Below are positions 52,310-61,019 of a DNA stretch of 64,000 bases, piece after piece. This DNA comes from Niastella yeongjuensis (GTDB lineage Bacteria; Bacteroidota; Bacteroidia; Chitinophagales; Chitinophagaceae). The notes beneath the pieces are model-generated. The model was not told the origin of the DNA and made no database searches. It worked only from the letters and a program-made list of their open reading frames with translations. Every line of letters begins with the position of its first letter. The stretch's first letter is position 1. The stretch covers positions 62,001-126,000 of the forward strand of contig NZ_FOCZ01000012.1 in NCBI RefSeq assembly GCF_900110245.1, written 5' to 3'. Position numbers and translations under genes: made by a program.

Positions 52310-53321
52310 TTATTACCGGAGTTCTTTTATTAAAATAAGGCAACAGGATCAGGGCAATAAAACCACTTATGATGGAAAAAAAGAATTGCACTGACCACAT
52401 CAGCTGACCAAAGGCAAAGCCAAGGGTTTCTTTCAACCCATAGATCAGCATGGTGTTTTGTACAAACCAGGCATAAACACCAATTCCACCACCGGGCGCC
52501 GGTACAATCATGGCCAAACTGCCCATGGTCAATACCGACAATGCATTAGGGATGGTATATACGGCTGTTTCCTTCATGGCCCAGAAACCGATCTGCACAC
52601 TCAGCAGGTACATACTCCAAATGAAAATGGTATGAAATATAAACCAGCCTTTCTTTTTCAGGTACCGCACACTGGTAATGCCATGCCAGATCCCTTCAAA
52701 GATGGTTTTGATCTTTTGTATGAACCTAATGTGTGAGAATTTTTTGAATGCCACCACTACGGCCGTTATACCCAGTATTACGATGGCCAGCAACATAATT
52801 ATTTTGGAGGCGGAGAGCGAGCTGGCCTTTGAATTAAAAATGGTGTTCAGGGTATCCCTGATATAACCGCCAATAAGATCGGCCTGGGTTAAAAAGGTGA
52901 TCAGGATAACCAGTACCAGGCAAAGCACATCAAAAGCGCGTTCGGCAACAATGGTGCCTACCAGTTTATCGGCAGGTACTTTTTCATACCGGGCCAGAAT
53001 GGTGCATTTTAATACTTCGCCCAGCCGCGGAACGGCCAGGTTTGCCATATAACCGACCAAAACGGCCATATAGGTATTAGAAACCCTGGGTTTGTAGCCC
53101 ATTGGTTCCATTAATATTTTCCAACGCAATGCCCGGCTGTAATGACTTAATAACAAGGTGACCATTACCGGGATGATCAGCAAGTAGTTGGCATTTCGGA
53201 AAGCATTTTTAATGTCTTCCCAACCCTGATCGGTAATTTTTCGCATTGACCACCACACTAAAAAAATACTGAGTCCCAGGAATAGGAGATACTGTAATAT
53301 GCTCAGAATTTTTTTATTCAT
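52296..53321 (-). CDS. Lysylphosphatidylglycerol synthase TM-region/UPF0104-like membrane protein
   Basis: 341 residues with about eight transmembrane helices: MNKKILSILQYLLFLGLSIFLVWWSM, HYSRALRWKILMEPMGYKP, the motif GYMANLAVPRLGEVLKCTIL, and VPAPGGGIGVYAWFVQNTM. These motifs are typical of the flippase-like UPF0104/AglD family. The lipid moved is unknown. It lies upstream of and overlapping the heptose adenylyltransferase gene, suggesting an envelope-lipid role. Confidence 0.88.
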   Translation of the reverse strand: MNKKILSILQYLLFLGLSIFLVWWSMRKITDQGWEDIKNAFRNANYLLIIPVMVTLLLSHYSRALRWKILMEPMGYKPRVSNTYMAVLVGYMANLAVPRLGEVLKCTILARYEKVPADKLVGTIVAERAFDVLCLVLVILITFLTQADLIGGYIRDTLNTIFNSKASSLSASKIIMLLAIVILGITAVVVAFKKFSHIRFIQKIKTIFEGIWHGITSVRYLKKKGWFIFHTIFIWSMYLLSVQIGFWAMKETAVYTIPNALSVLTMGSLAMIVPAPGGGIGVYAWFVQNTMLIYGLKETLGFAFGQLMWSVQFFFSIISGFIALILLPYFNKRTPVINEKS

Positions 53322-53342
53322 ACGGGGCGATTATTTTTCAAA

Positions 53343-53411
53343 GTTACAGGTTTCAGGTGGCAAGATACAGGTTCAGATCCCGTTTAACCTGTAACCTGAA
53401 ACTTGTAACAG
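53343..53411. repeat. GTTWCAG heptad array with inverted arm
   Basis: Units GTTACAG, GTTTCAG, GTGGCAA, GATACAG, GTTCAGA in 7-nt register from 53343. GTTACAGGTTTCAGGT (53343-53358) pairs 15 of 16 with ACCTGAAACTTGTAAC (53394-53409), so it forms a stem. Confidence 0.75.
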
Positions 53412-53456
53412 TAACTTAATTGATAACAGGCGGATATTAACTCAAATGATCATGTA

Positions 53457-53801
53457 TCAAAGCTTATTTCCTTCTTTGGGAAATACGATAAACGGTTTGT
53501 GTTTTTTGGCTTCTTCAAAATCCATGATGGCGTAGGAAATAACAATTACGATATCACCTACAGCGCCCTGGCGGGCAGCCGGACCGTTTAAACAGCATAC
53601 GCCTGAGCCGCGCTTGCCTTTTATCAGGTAGGTTTCAATACGGGTACCGTTATTGACGTTTACAATTTGCACTTTCTCATTTTCAATCATATTCGCCGCA
53701 TCCATCAGGTCCTCGTCGAGCGTTAAGCTGCCTACATAGTTCAGGTTGGCTTCGGTGATTACCGCGCGGTGTACTTTCGATTTTAATATTTCAATTTGCA
53801 T
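53457..53801 (-). CDS. panD: Aspartate 1-decarboxylase
   Basis: 114 residues, the normal proenzyme length. The self-cleavage site is Gly24-Ser25 in [16 protein letters not shown], giving the pyruvoyl group at Ser25. [19 protein letters not shown] contains the conserved active-site glycines and the Tyr/Lys partners lie earlier. It makes beta-alanine for pantothenate and coenzyme A. PanC, which joins beta-alanine to pantoate, is encoded 60 nt upstream on the same strand. Confidence 0.96.
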   Translation of the reverse strand: MQIEILKSKVHRAVITEANLNYVGSLTLDEDLMDAANMIENEKVQIVNVNNGTRIETYLIKGKRGSGVCCLNGPAARQGAVGDIVIVISYAIMDFEEAKKHKPFIVFPKEGNKL

Positions 53802-53861
53802 ACTGTAGTTCTTGTAATTCAGTTTAAAAACGGGCGCAAGCTAGTAAATTTAATATAACAA

Positions 53862-54716
53862 TCACACCAACATATTATCAATTAGCCGCACCTCATGCAG
53901 GAAGGCGGCGATCAATGCTACCCGGGGCATCCGGGAAGCCGCGGCCTGGGCGTCGGAAGCGGGTTCCAGGGTATTGGCGTTGGCCAGTTCCACGTAATCT
54001 ATCCTGAAACCGGCATTAGTAAGCATTTTTTCGGCCTGCTCTTTAATAACACCCCAGGACACACCCTGGTTGAGCTGCTCCTTTATATGTGTAAGGCATT
54101 GATAAATAGCGGTAGCTTGTTGCCTGTCCTCAGCAGACAGGCGCATGTTGCGGCTGCTCATGGCCAGTCCGTCGGGTTCGCGCAGGGTGGGACAGGTAAC
54201 CAGTTGAATGGGGGACTGCATCAGCGTTAAAAGCCTGCTAACCACCATACATTGCTGGTAATCTTTCTGGCCCATGAATAATTGGTGCGGCTGTACCATG
54301 GTGAGTAACCGGAACATTACCTGGCAAACGCCCTGAAAATGGCCGGGACGGAACGCTCCTTCCAGCAGGGTTTCCAGGTAACCGAGGTCATAATGCTCCA
54401 GCCCTGCAGTGCCCCGGGGATACATTTCTGCTATGGCGGGCAGAAAAAGGGCGTCGCAGCCGGCGGCTTCCAGTTTGGCAATATCCTGTTCAATGGTTTT
54501 AGGATATAACTGATAATCACTGGGGTTATTAAACTGGGTAGGGTTTACAAATATGCTGCAAACCGTTACTGCGGTGGCCTGTTTCGACTGGTTGATGAGG
54601 GCCAGATGGCCGTTGTGCAGGGCGCCCATGGTAGGGACAAATCCAATTTGTTTTCCGGCGGTTTTTTGCTGTTGAATATACCTGGCAAGCTGTTCGGCAT
54701 ATTTAAATATGATCAT
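53862..54716 (-). CDS. panC: Pantothenate synthetase
   Basis: 284 residues. ATP-binding HxGH (His34, His37 in PTMGALHNGHLALI), FVNPTQFNNPSDYQLYPKT, GQKDYQQCMVVSRL and the KMSKS-like MSSRNMRLS are present. Condenses pantoate with beta-alanine. Divergent from the starch-synthase-like gene across a 178-nt spacer; on the minus strand GACCTTTGCGCCC near 54792-54804 resembles the -7 element. Confidence 0.96.
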   Translation of the reverse strand: MIIFKYAEQLARYIQQQKTAGKQIGFVPTMGALHNGHLALINQSKQATAVTVCSIFVNPTQFNNPSDYQLYPKTIEQDIAKLEAAGCDALFLPAIAEMYPRGTAGLEHYDLGYLETLLEGAFRPGHFQGVCQVMFRLLTMVQPHQLFMGQKDYQQCMVVSRLLTLMQSPIQLVTCPTLREPDGLAMSSRNMRLSAEDRQQATAIYQCLTHIKEQLNQGVSWGVIKEQAEKMLTNAGFRIDYVELANANTLEPASDAQAAASRMPRVALIAAFLHEVRLIDNMLV

Positions 54717-54844
54717 TTAACGAAATTTTAAGTTTTACCGGATCCCTTTCCCTGTTTCTATGAGAACGGGTTCGCCATTCATTCAGTTTAAGGGCGCAAA
54801 GGTCGGGTTCCCGAACATACGAATTAGAACTAATAAAAAAACCT

Positions 54845-54852
54845 TAACTTTG
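54845..54852 (+). promoter_or_regulatory. -7 promoter element of the starch-synthase-like gene
   Basis: TAACTTTG, an exact TAnnTTTG, followed by CACC, 42 nt before the ATG. Confidence 0.5.
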
Positions 54853-54894
54853 CACCCTGATTTTTAAAAGTTAGCTCATTAACTATTATCTATA

Positions 54895-55707
54895 ATGCTG
54901 ACAAAGAAAAGAATTTTATTTATTGCTAACGAAATGTCCCCCTATCTGGAATTAACGGAATTCTCCGAAACGGTAAACCGGTTGGCAATAAAGGCGAATG
55001 AAAATGGCTTTGAAGTACGTTGTATTATGCCCAGGTTTGGGGTCATCAACGAAAGACGTCATCGCCTTCATGAAGTGGTTAGGTTGTCGGGCATTAATGT
55101 ATCGGTTGGTAATGATGATTATCCCCTGCAAATTAAAGTAGCTTCTTTACCCAATGCGCGTTTACAGGTTTATTTTTTGGACAATGAAGACCTGTTCAAA
55201 CGTAAAACCATCTTCCACGATGAAAGTGAAAAATGGCATGATGACAATGACCTGCGTACCGTATTCTTTTGCAAGGGCGCCCTGGAAACCGTAAAGAAAT
55301 TTGGCTGGCCTCCTGACATTATCCATTGCAGTGGCTGGATGACCGGTTTAATTCCCCTGTACCAAAAGACAGCGTATAAAAAAGAACCTGTGTTCTCACA
55401 CAGCAAGGTTATTTATACTATTGGAAACAATACGGCAAAGGAAAAACTGGGTGATGATTTCCTGAAAATTGCCTCTATCAGTTCTGTTGTAAAAGAAAAA
55501 GATCTGGAACCTTTTAAAGAAGGTACTACCACTGCCATGATGCGGGGTGGGGCAACATATGCCGATGCTATTACCTTTGGCGCTGATAAAGTAGATAAAA
55601 AGTTGGTGGATGAATTTGGAAAAGTAAAAGGCAAAAAGGTGCTCACCTATAATGCCGAGTCTGATCTGACTGATTATCTGCAGTTGTACAACGATCTTAC
55701 TAAATAA
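54895..55707 (+). CDS. Truncated glycogen/starch-synthase-like protein (GT5 N-domain only)
   Basis: 270 residues, matching only the N-terminal Rossmann half of GT5 synthases (about 480 residues in full): KKRILFIANEMSPYLELTEFSETVNRLA, then RLSGINVSVGNDD, VYFLDNEDLFKRK, and WPPDIIHCSGWMTGLIPLY, the DIIHCHDW-like block. The usual KTGGLADV loop is replaced by LTEFSETVN, and the C-terminal donor-binding domain is absent, so it is unlikely to make glycogen on its own. Proteins of this short form next to panC are seen in other Bacteroidota; their role is not established. Upstream box TAACTTTG at 54845. Confidence 0.85.
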   Translation: MLTKKRILFIANEMSPYLELTEFSETVNRLAIKANENGFEVRCIMPRFGVINERRHRLHEVVRLSGINVSVGNDDYPLQIKVASLPNARLQVYFLDNEDLFKRKTIFHDESEKWHDDNDLRTVFFCKGALETVKKFGWPPDIIHCSGWMTGLIPLYQKTAYKKEPVFSHSKVIYTIGNNTAKEKLGDDFLKIASISSVVKEKDLEPFKEGTTTAMMRGGATYADAITFGADKVDKKLVDEFGKVKGKKVLTYNAESDLTDYLQLYNDLTK

Positions 55708-55841
55708 GCAGTATTCTTATAAGCGATAAGTTAATAACATGATGTTTACAATTACAACACCATAAAGCTTAGAACTTATAAAGGAGAACTTATATATTTA
55801 CCCATTAATATTCTATACAATTCCTTCAAACAAAAATTAGT

Positions 55842-57095
55842 ATGCCTTATTTATTTACTTCTGAGAGTGTTTCGGAAGGTCATCCTGATAAAGTAGCTGA
55901 CCAGATCTCTGATGCCCTGATTGATAACTTCCTGGCTTTTGACCCCCAGTCAAAAGTAGCCTGTGAAACTTTGGTTACAACCGGTCAGGTGGTACTGGCT
56001 GGTGAAGTAAAATCTAAGGCATATCTCGATGTACAGACAATTGCCCGCGAAGTGATCCGCAAAATTGGTTATACCAAAAGCGAATACATGTTCGAAGCAA
56101 GTTCCTGCGGTGTATTATCTGCTATTCACGAACAATCTTCTGACATCAACCAGGGTGTTGACAGAACCAAAAAAGAAGACCAAGGCGCTGGTGACCAGGG
56201 TATGATGTTCGGTTATGCAAGCAACGAAACCGAGGATTATATGCCACTGGCACTGGACATTGCCCATAAATTACTGATTGAGCTGGCTGCGCTCCGCCGC
56301 GAAGGAAAAAAGATCGACTATCTGCGTCCTGATGCAAAGAGCCAGGTTACCCTCGAATACGACGATAACAACAAACCCGTTCGTATCGACGCTATTGTGG
56401 TAAGTACACAGCACGATGATTTTGATACAGAAGCCAAAATGGCAAAAAAGATCAAGGAAGATGTGATCAACATCCTGATCCCACGCGTAAAGGCCAAGTA
56501 TAAAAAATATGCTCACCTGTTCAACGACAAGATCAAATATCACGTAAACCCAACCGGTAAATTCGTGATCGGTGGTCCTCACGGTGATACCGGTTTAACC
56601 GGCCGTAAGATCATCGTTGATACCTATGGTGGTAAAGGTGCTCACGGTGGTGGTGCATTCAGCGGAAAAGATCCTTCAAAAGTTGACCGTTCTGCTGCCT
56701 ATGCAACCCGTCATATTGCAAAAAACCTGGTAGCTGCCGGTTTGTGCGATGAAGTACTGGTACAGGTTTCTTATGCTATTGGTGTTGCCCAGCCAATGGG
56801 TTTGTACATCAATACTTATGGCACAGCAAAAGTTGAACTGACCGACGGCGAAATCGCAAAACGCGTAGCCCAGATCTTCGACCTGCGTCCTTACTTTATT
56901 GAGCAACGCCTGAAACTGCGTAACCCTATTTACAGCGAAACAGCCGCTTATGGTCACATGGGCCGTCAACCTGAAGTAGTGGAAAAAACCTTCACTGCTC
57001 CTGATGGCAAAACCATTAAAAAGAAAGTGGAATTGTTTACCTGGGAGAAGCTGGATTATGTAAGAAAAGTAAAACAGGCTTTCGGTATCCGGTAA
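55842..57095 (+). CDS. metK: S-adenosylmethionine synthetase
   Basis: 417 residues. Motifs [41 protein letters not shown] and [19 protein letters not shown] are the MetK signatures (ATP and methionine binding). It makes S-adenosylmethionine. The insertion with [19 protein letters not shown] is usual for this phylum. The 134-nt leader shows no SAM-riboswitch-like structure that I could trace; TATATTTA (55793) near -7 consensus lies 42 nt before the ATG. Terminator at 57119. Confidence 0.97.
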   Translation: MPYLFTSESVSEGHPDKVADQISDALIDNFLAFDPQSKVACETLVTTGQVVLAGEVKSKAYLDVQTIAREVIRKIGYTKSEYMFEASSCGVLSAIHEQSSDINQGVDRTKKEDQGAGDQGMMFGYASNETEDYMPLALDIAHKLLIELAALRREGKKIDYLRPDAKSQVTLEYDDNNKPVRIDAIVVSTQHDDFDTEAKMAKKIKEDVINILIPRVKAKYKKYAHLFNDKIKYHVNPTGKFVIGGPHGDTGLTGRKIIVDTYGGKGAHGGGAFSGKDPSKVDRSAAYATRHIAKNLVAAGLCDEVLVQVSYAIGVAQPMGLYINTYGTAKVELTDGEIAKRVAQIFDLRPYFIEQRLKLRNPIYSETAAYGHMGRQPEVVEKTFTAPDGKTIKKKVELFTWEKLDYVRKVKQAFGIR

Positions 57096-57118
57096 TATTC
57101 GGTACATATAAATATTTG

Positions 57119-57150
57119 AAAAGCACCACTGTCCAAGTGGTGCTTTTTTA
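57119..57150 (+). terminator. Rho-independent terminator of metK
   Basis: AAAAGCACCACT (57119-57130) and AGTGGTGCTTTT (57136-57147) form a perfect 12-bp stem with loop GTCCA, then T-rich DNA. Confidence 0.9.
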
Positions 57151-57187
57151 TTATATGAAACGTGTGTGTTATATGATATATGTTTGT

Positions 57188-57195
57188 TATATTTG
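57188..57195 (+). promoter_or_regulatory. -7 promoter element of the coiled-coil gene
   Basis: TATATTTG, an exact TAnnTTTG, 15 nt before the ATG at 57211. Its position supports that start over an upstream GTG at 57166. Confidence 0.5.
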
Positions 57196-57210
57196 TTGAA
57201 ACCTTATGAA

Positions 57211-57498
57211 ATGTTAACAGCGTCACAGACATTAAAAATGTACGAGTTGTTTAATAGGCATTTCAAAAACACAGAAGATGCTAAAGTGCTGGTGGCAGGT
57301 ATTGAAGAAATTATTGATGAAAAATTCAATAATGAAAAGGACCGGCTGGCAACTAAGCGGGATGTATTTTGTTTGAAAGAAGATGTTTTAGCACTTCAAA
57401 CCCGCATGGAGCAGGGCTTCAAAGACCAGTTAAGATGGCTTATTGTATTAATGGTAGGTTTGTCTTCTTTAGCAATTGCCGTTTTGAAACTTACATAA
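57211..57498 (+). CDS. Small coiled-coil membrane protein (CCDC90/DUF1640-like)
   Basis: I chose the ATG at 57211 (95 residues, MLTASQTLKMYELFNRHF). A helical region AKVLVAGIEEIIDEKFNNEKDRLATKRDV leads into a heptad coiled coil (VFCLKEDVLALQTRMEQGFKD) and a C-terminal membrane anchor (LIVLMVGLSSLAIAVLKL). The layout fits CCDC90/DUF1640-type proteins common as small anchored coiled coils in bacteria; function unknown. It is bracketed by two terminators, so it is transcribed alone. Confidence 0.75.
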   Translation: MLTASQTLKMYELFNRHFKNTEDAKVLVAGIEEIIDEKFNNEKDRLATKRDVFCLKEDVLALQTRMEQGFKDQLRWLIVLMVGLSSLAIAVLKLT

Positions 57499-57522
57499 CA
57501 TTATAACGAATATATTATTCAG

Positions 57523-57552
57523 CCCTCCCGACGCATCGGGAGGGTTTTTTAT
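57523..57552 (+). terminator. Rho-independent terminator after the coiled-coil gene
   Basis: CCCTCCCGA (57523-57531) pairs perfectly with TCGGGAGGG (57536-57544), followed by six T. Confidence 0.9.
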
Positions 57553-57578
57553 TGTACCAGATGTTTTATTTTCGGCCC

Positions 57579-58139
57579 ATGAATGAATACAACAATCCAT
57601 GGAAAGTTTTAGCAGAAAAGAAGATCTATGAGAATCCCTGGATAAAACTCAATGAATACGATGTGATCAACCCTTCGGGTGGAAAAGGCATTTATGGCAA
57701 AGTGTTCTTTAAGAGCATTGCCACCGGCGCCCTGCCGCTCGATGAAGACCTGAATACCTACCTGGTTGGCCAGTATCGCTTTACCATTGACCAGTACAGT
57801 TGGGAAATTCCGGAAGGGGGTGGTAAATTTGGTGTGGATCCGGTAGAATCGGCCCAAAGGGAATTGCTGGAAGAGACAGGACTGGTAGCAGCCGAATGGA
57901 CAAAAATAGTAGAGATGCACCTGAGCAATTCTGTTACCGATGAGTATGCGGTTATATATCTGGCGCGGAAACTAAGCCAGCATATGGCCAGTCCGGAAGA
58001 AACAGAACAGCTGATTATAAAGAAACTGCCATTTGAAGAAGCCTATCAAATGGTTGAACGCGGTGAGATCACCGACTCCATGTCGGTAGCCGCTATTTTA
58101 AAAGTAAAAATGATGTTGTTAGATGGAAGGATTTCATAA
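57579..58139 (+). CDS. NUDIX hydrolase (ADP-ribose pyrophosphatase type)
   Basis: I chose the ATG at 57579 (186 residues, MNEYNNPWKVL); a TTG at 57552 and ATG at 57561 lie in the terminator tail. The Nudix box is GGGKFGVDPVESAQRELLEETGLVA with the catalytic RELLEETG. The preceding YRFTIDQYSWEIPEGGG block points to ADP-ribose/nucleotide-sugar pyrophosphatases. Cytoplasmic. The stop overlaps the rlmB start by 17 nt. Confidence 0.9.
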   Translation: MNEYNNPWKVLAEKKIYENPWIKLNEYDVINPSGGKGIYGKVFFKSIATGALPLDEDLNTYLVGQYRFTIDQYSWEIPEGGGKFGVDPVESAQRELLEETGLVAAEWTKIVEMHLSNSVTDEYAVIYLARKLSQHMASPEETEQLIIKKLPFEEAYQMVERGEITDSMSVAAILKVKMMLLDGRIS

Positions 58140-58899
58140 AAAAAGACCGGGCATTAATAAAGCACAACTGATCATTGGGCGCCAGCCTATTATTGAAGCT
58201 ATTCAATCGGGCCGCCCCATAGATAAAATATTATTTCAGCGTAATGTAAGCGGGGATGCTATAGGCATCATCAGACAGCTGGCCCGCGAACAAAACATTC
58301 CTATTCAACAGGTGCCGCCCGAAAAGCTGCAATCCTTTACCAAGGCCAACCACCAGGGAACCATTGCTATTGCGGGTCTGGTTCAGTATATGGACTTGCA
58401 GCAGGTGATAGATTATGTGTTGGGCAATGGGGAAACGCCCTTGTTTGTGATCCTGGATGGTATTACCGATGTACGCAACATTGGGGCTATTGCCCGCAGC
58501 GCCGTATGCTGTGGCGCCCAGGCCATTATTATACCCGATAAAGGAGTGGGGGCATTGAATGAAGAAGCCATGAAATCATCGGCCGGCGCCCTGGAAAAGA
58601 TCAACATTTGCCGGGTAAACAGTTTGATGAAAGCGGTAGATACCCTGCACCTGAACGGTATAAAGGTGTTTGCCACTGAAATGACGGCTACTAAAATGCT
58701 GTATGAACTGGATTACACCGAGCCTTGTTGTATTGTAATGGGGAATGAAGAAAATGGCGTTTTTCCCGCCCTAATGAAAATATGCGATGAAAAGATAAAG
58801 ATCCCCATGACCGGGAATTTTGAATCGCTTAATGTGTCGGTGGCTACGGGAATTGTGTTGTATGAAGCCATGAAGTCGAGAATGAGCAGTAGTCAATAA
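58123..58899 (+). CDS. rlmB: 23S rRNA (guanosine-2'-O-)-methyltransferase RlmB (SpoU family)
   Basis: 258 residues. N-terminal RNA-binding domain (IGRQPIIEAIQSGRPIDKILFQ), then the SPOUT knot with motif 1 LDGITDVRNIGAIARSA, motif 2 IVMGNEENGV and motif 3 IPMTGNFESLNVSVATGI. Methylates G2251-type guanosine in 23S rRNA; a TrmH-like paralogue cannot be fully excluded. Translationally coupled to the NUDIX gene. Confidence 0.92.
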   Translation: MEGFHKKRPGINKAQLIIGRQPIIEAIQSGRPIDKILFQRNVSGDAIGIIRQLAREQNIPIQQVPPEKLQSFTKANHQGTIAIAGLVQYMDLQQVIDYVLGNGETPLFVILDGITDVRNIGAIARSAVCCGAQAIIIPDKGVGALNEEAMKSSAGALEKINICRVNSLMKAVDTLHLNGIKVFATEMTATKMLYELDYTEPCCIVMGNEENGVFPALMKICDEKIKIPMTGNFESLNVSVATGIVLYEAMKSRMSSSQ

Positions 58900-58904
58900 A
58901 CAAG

Positions 58905-58982
58905 CCGTTCCAGGTTGCAGGGAAAATCTAATAAGAGGGACCTGAAACCGGTAACCTGAAACTGAACCTGTAAAACGAAATC
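58905..58982. repeat. GTTTCAG/ACCTGAAAC heptad remnants
   Basis: CAGGTTGCAG at the left and ACCTGAAACCGGTAACCTG, AACTGAACCTGTAA at the right belong to the same unit family as 53343-53411, here more degenerate. Confidence 0.5.
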
Positions 58983-58989
58983 ATTTAGA

Positions 58990-59862
58990 GTGAGTACCAA
59001 GCCACCTATTAACTTAGTTGAGTGTCCGAGAGACGCCATGCAGGGATGGAAGACTTTTATTCCTACGGAAAAAAAGATCGAATACCTGCAGTCACTACTG
59101 CAGGTTGGCTTTCTTACCCTCGATTTCGGCAGCTTTGTTTCTGCTAAGGCAATACCGCAACTGGCAGATACAGCCGAGGTGTTGAAAGGGTTGAAAAGCA
59201 ATCCGGTTGAAACCACCACTAAGCTGTTAGCTATCGTTGCCAACGTACGGGGCGCTGAAGAAGCGGCTGGTTTTGACGAAATCAGCTACCTGGGTTTTCC
59301 ATTCTCGGTAAGCGAAACCTTTCAACAGCGTAATACCAACAGCAGTATTGAACAATCGCTGGAACGGGTAAAAGAGATCCAGCGTATTTGTGAACAAACC
59401 AACAAGCAACTGGTCATTTACATTTCCATGGGGTTTGGCAATCCCTATGGCGATCCTTATTCAGCCGCCATCGTTTTTGACTGGGTGAACCGGATAGCCG
59501 GCCTGGGCGTGAACATTATTTCACTGGCCGATACGGTTGGACTGGCCACACCCGATCAGGTGACCGATATAACCAGTTACGTGATCAACAAACTGCCTCA
59601 TCATGAAATAGGTGTACACCTGCACAGCAGTGAAGCAAACAGACAGGCCAAAATAGAAGCAGCCTGGCAGGCAGGCTGCAGACGGTTCGATGGGGCTTTA
59701 AAAGGAATTGGTGGCTGTCCCATGGCCAATGACGACCTGGTAGGCAACATCGATACAGAATGGCTTATATCTTATTTAGAACAATATGAGAAAGTGCCTG
59801 GTATAAATAAAACGGCGCTGGGTAAAAGTCTTACCTTAGCTAATGATATATTTACCTTATGA
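58990..59862 (+). CDS. Hydroxymethylglutaryl-CoA lyase
   Basis: 290 residues, starting with GTG at 58990; the next ATG (59038) would cut into the active site. TIM-barrel of the DRE-TIM family with INLVECPRDAMQGW (catalytic Asp and metal site), FGSFVSAKAIPQLADTAEVL, the metal ligands in GVHLHSSE (usually HFHDT) and GIGGCPMAN. It splits HMG-CoA into acetyl-CoA and acetoacetate, in leucine breakdown. Not in an operon with other leucine genes; rlmB lies 90 nt upstream behind a repeat. Confidence 0.88.
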   Translation: MSTKPPINLVECPRDAMQGWKTFIPTEKKIEYLQSLLQVGFLTLDFGSFVSAKAIPQLADTAEVLKGLKSNPVETTTKLLAIVANVRGAEEAAGFDEISYLGFPFSVSETFQQRNTNSSIEQSLERVKEIQRICEQTNKQLVIYISMGFGNPYGDPYSAAIVFDWVNRIAGLGVNIISLADTVGLATPDQVTDITSYVINKLPHHEIGVHLHSSEANRQAKIEAAWQAGCRRFDGALKGIGGCPMANDDLVGNIDTEWLISYLEQYEKVPGINKTALGKSLTLANDIFTL

Positions 59863-59887
59863 AAATCACTTTTAGGGAAATGTGATT

Positions 59888-60892
59888 ATGGACTTAACGA
59901 TACCGATTCAGATCTCCACTTTATCGAATCCCATCAACTACCAGGATAACATCCTTTTAATGGGATCGTGTTTTACCGAGCATATCGGCGATAAGCTCGA
60001 TGAACTTAAATTCAACGTGCTGCAAAATCCCAATGGTATTTTGTTCGATCCTGCCAGTGTAGTGAGCAGCCTGGTTTCTTATATACAGAACAAGCAATAT
60101 CAAACCGAAGAGCTTTTTTACTATAATGAGGTATGGCAAAGCTGGCAACACCACAGCCGGTTTTCGAAAACCGATCTGCAGGAATGCCTGCGTGGTATTA
60201 ATGCCTCCCAACAGGAAGCACATAGTTTTTTGAAAACGGCCAACTGGCTCATTATAACCCTGGGTACTTCTTTCTCGTACCGGTTAACCGAACAGGTACC
60301 GGCTTCTTTCAGGCGGGGCGCCGTACGGGGAGCTGTGGCCAACAACCATCGTACACCAGCCGGCTGGTTTAACAAACACCTGCTGTCGATAGAGGAAACT
60401 ACTACCATGCTCGACAACTGTCTGCACCAGTTGTTTCAATTCAACCCGAATATAAAAGTGGTCTTTACGGTGAGTCCGGTACGTCACATCCGCGATGGCG
60501 TTATCGATAATAACCGCAGCAAGGCCAGGTTGATTGAAGTAGTACACCACCTGGTTAATAAATTCGATAAGCTGTATTATTTCCCGGCCTATGAACTGGT
60601 GATCGATGTATTAAGGGATTACCGGTTTTACGATATCGATATGGTGCATCCCAATTACCAGGCCACTTCATTTGTGCTCGACAAATTCATGCGGCATTTT
60701 GTTGACGAGAAAGCGCAGCAACTGGCAGAGGAAATAAAAAAGATCGTGATAGCCCGCAAACACAAGCCTTTTCAACCAGCTACCGAGGCTCATAAAAAGT
60801 TTTTAAAAGCCCACCTGGAGAAGGCGCAAGAGCTGCAACGGAAATATCCGTTCCTGAATTTGGATGAGGATATAAGATACTTTTTACAATAA
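59888..60892 (+). CDS. GSCFA-domain protein (SGNH-hydrolase-like)
   Basis: I chose the ATG at 59888 (334 residues); a GTG lies two codons earlier. The name-giving motif GSCFTEHIGDKL is at about 26-37, followed by VLQNPNGILFDPASV, TLGTSFSYRLTEQVPA, VVFTVSPVRHIRDGVIDNNRSKA and DMVHPNYQA, matching the SGNH-type hydrolase blocks (Ser, Gly, Asn, D--H). Family members are thought to be esterase-like enzymes acting on an unknown substrate. Follows the lyase gene by 25 nt, possibly the same transcript. Confidence 0.88.
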   Translation: MDLTIPIQISTLSNPINYQDNILLMGSCFTEHIGDKLDELKFNVLQNPNGILFDPASVVSSLVSYIQNKQYQTEELFYYNEVWQSWQHHSRFSKTDLQECLRGINASQQEAHSFLKTANWLIITLGTSFSYRLTEQVPASFRRGAVRGAVANNHRTPAGWFNKHLLSIEETTTMLDNCLHQLFQFNPNIKVVFTVSPVRHIRDGVIDNNRSKARLIEVVHHLVNKFDKLYYFPAYELVIDVLRDYRFYDIDMVHPNYQATSFVLDKFMRHFVDEKAQQLAEEIKKIVIARKHKPFQPATEAHKKFLKAHLEKAQELQRKYPFLNLDEDIRYFLQ

Positions 60893-60902
60893 TTAGTTAT
60901 TT

Positions 60903-60986
60903 GAGTACAGGTTGAATAGTTAACAAGTTAACATGTTGACAAGGTAATACTCATAATACTTCCCTTGTCAACCGCGTCAACTTTTT
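60903..60986. repeat. GTTAACAN octad array with inverted arm
   Basis: GTTGAATA, GTTAACAA, GTTAACAT, GTTGACAA (60911-60942) are followed by AT-rich DNA and the inverted CTTGTCAACCGCGTCAAC (60964-60981). It fills the space between two convergent genes and could act as a terminator on both. Confidence 0.7.
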
Positions 60987-61019
60987 GCTTCTTTCCACGA
61001 AAGCACCACTTATCTCCAA

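Noticed and set aside
55708-55841. SAM riboswitch in the metK leader
   Set aside because: 134 nt of AT-rich DNA without the paired elements or conserved cores expected for known SAM riboswitches.
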